Assembly: GCF_003596405.1 (NCBI RefSeq)
Contig: NZ_QYUR01000002.1
Location: 1,566,501-1,630,500 of the forward strand
Direction of reading: 5' to 3'
Source of the DNA: Pseudomonas cavernicola
Lineage (GTDB): Bacteria; Pseudomonadota; Gammaproteobacteria; Pseudomonadales; Pseudomonadaceae
Length of the DNA: 64,000 nt
The notes below the pieces were generated by a model. The model was given only the letters and a program-made list of their open reading frames with translations. It had not been told where the DNA came from and ran no database searches. Each line of letters starts with the position of its first letter. Positions within the stretch are counted from its first letter, which is position 1. This document shows positions 63,468-64,000 of the stretch, one piece after another. The translations under genes and the position numbers were made by a program.

Positions 63468-64000
63468 ATGTCGATGGCCGATCGTGATGGCGTGATTTGG
63501 TATGACGGCGAAATGGTCCAGTGGCGTGATGCCACCACCCATGTGCTGACTCACACCCTGCATTACGGCATGGGCGTATTTGAAGGCGTGCGTGCCTACG
63601 ATACCCCGCAAGGCACGGCGATTTTCCGCCTGCAGGCACACACTGATCGGCTGTTCGACTCGGCCCACATCATGGGCATGAAGATTCCGTTCTCGAAAGA
63701 AGAAGTCAACGAGGCGACCCGCGCCGCCGTGCGCGAGAACAACTTGGAAAGCGCCTATATCCGCCCGATGGTGTTCTACGGCTCTGAAGCCATGGGCCTG
63801 CGTGCCACCGGCTTGAAGGTGCACCTGATCGTCGCGGCCTGGAACTGGGGCGCGTACATGGGTGATGAAGCCCTGCAGGTTGGCATCAAGGTGCGCACCA
63901 GCTCCTTCACCCGTCACCACGTGAACATCTCCATGACCCGCGCCAAGGCCAACGGCAACTACATCAACTCGATGCTGGCCCTGCAGGAAGCCATCTCAGG
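63468..64000 (+). CDS. ilvE: Branched-chain amino-acid aminotransferase (3' truncated by window edge)
   Basis: PLP enzyme that transfers the amino group in the last step of Leu, Ile and Val synthesis. About 177 residues are visible, from MSMADRDGVIWYDG. The conserved THTLHYGMGVFEGVRAY block and the Lys-bearing TRAKANGNYINSML are present. The start at 63468 has GAGGAG upstream; a second ATG lies two codons on. The frame runs off the window end without a stop. Confidence 0.95.
   Translation, partial: MSMADRDGVIWYDGEMVQWRDATTHVLTHTLHYGMGVFEGVRAYDTPQGTAIFRLQAHTDRLFDSAHIMGMKIPFSKEEVNEATRAAVRENNLESAYIRPMVFYGSEAMGLRATGLKVHLIVAAWNWGAYMGDEALQVGIKVRTSSFTRHHVNISMTRAKANGNYINSMLALQEAIS

Overview
The window reads as chromosomal DNA of a Pseudomonas species: high-GC coding, Pseudomonas-type REP and palindromic repeats, and a gene order that I recall as matching the P. 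aeruginosa chromosome from pilN through gltBD-hemE and again from a ParA-like gene through mscK, dipA, aceF, aceE and glnE to ilvE. No tRNA, rRNA, CRISPR array, phage or complete insertion sequence was seen.

Layout. 1-7041 (+): end of the type IV pilus assembly operon (pilN, pilO, pilP, pilQ), then shikimate genes aroK and aroB and a SPOR-domain ATPase. 7269-14623 (+): glutamate synthase gltB/gltD and hemE. 14700-17039 (-): a small conserved gene, a cytochrome c remnant, a serine hydrolase broken by an in-frame amber codon, and a lipoprotein. 17070-35620 (-): an 18.5 kb, tightly overlapping aryl polyene (APE) pigment operon. 36047-42457: orphan ParA ATPase, tandem universal stress protein, thioesterase, thioredoxin 2, TauE/SafE permease, a frameshifted glycine-rich secreted protein and SelO. 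42524-49619 (-): mechanosensitive channel MscK, K+/H+ antiporter NhaP2 and an acyl-CoA dehydrogenase. 49834-54969: rlmJ, msrA, dipA and a secreted hypothetical. 54970-55901: a large quasi-palindromic noncoding element. 55902-60178 (-): pyruvate dehydrogenase aceF/aceE. 60413-64000 (+): glnE and the 5' part of ilvE.

The APE operon has the parts of a dedicated type II polyketide-like system: a short ketosynthase-like chain-length factor, an acyl-glycerol-phosphate acyltransferase, two acyl carrier proteins, a membrane protein, an AMP-ligase fused to a dehydratase, a glycosyltransferase and LpxL-like acyltransferase, a MIO-type aromatic ammonia-lyase, a thioesterase, a LolA-like carrier, an MMPL exporter, an antiporter-like membrane protein, a flavin oxidoreductase with a halogenase-like motif, a methyltransferase, a DUF3261 lipoprotein, two complete ketosynthases, a second dehydratase and a ketoreductase. 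The inferred path is: ammonia-lyase makes an aryl starter, the AMP-ligase loads it on ACP, KS/KR/DH cycles extend it, and the acyltransferases, LolA-like protein and MMPL protein place the product in the outer membrane.

The most unusual feature is the repeat load. At least three different palindromic repeat families lie inside protein-coding frames of the APE operon (LolA-like, glycosyltransferase, AMP-ligase) without breaking them. Other points: a G-tract frameshift in a repeat-rich secreted protein, twin GntR/FadR-type operators between aceE and glnE, a 16-bp hairpin between gltB and gltD, and a ~530 bp quasi-palindrome downstream of aceF.
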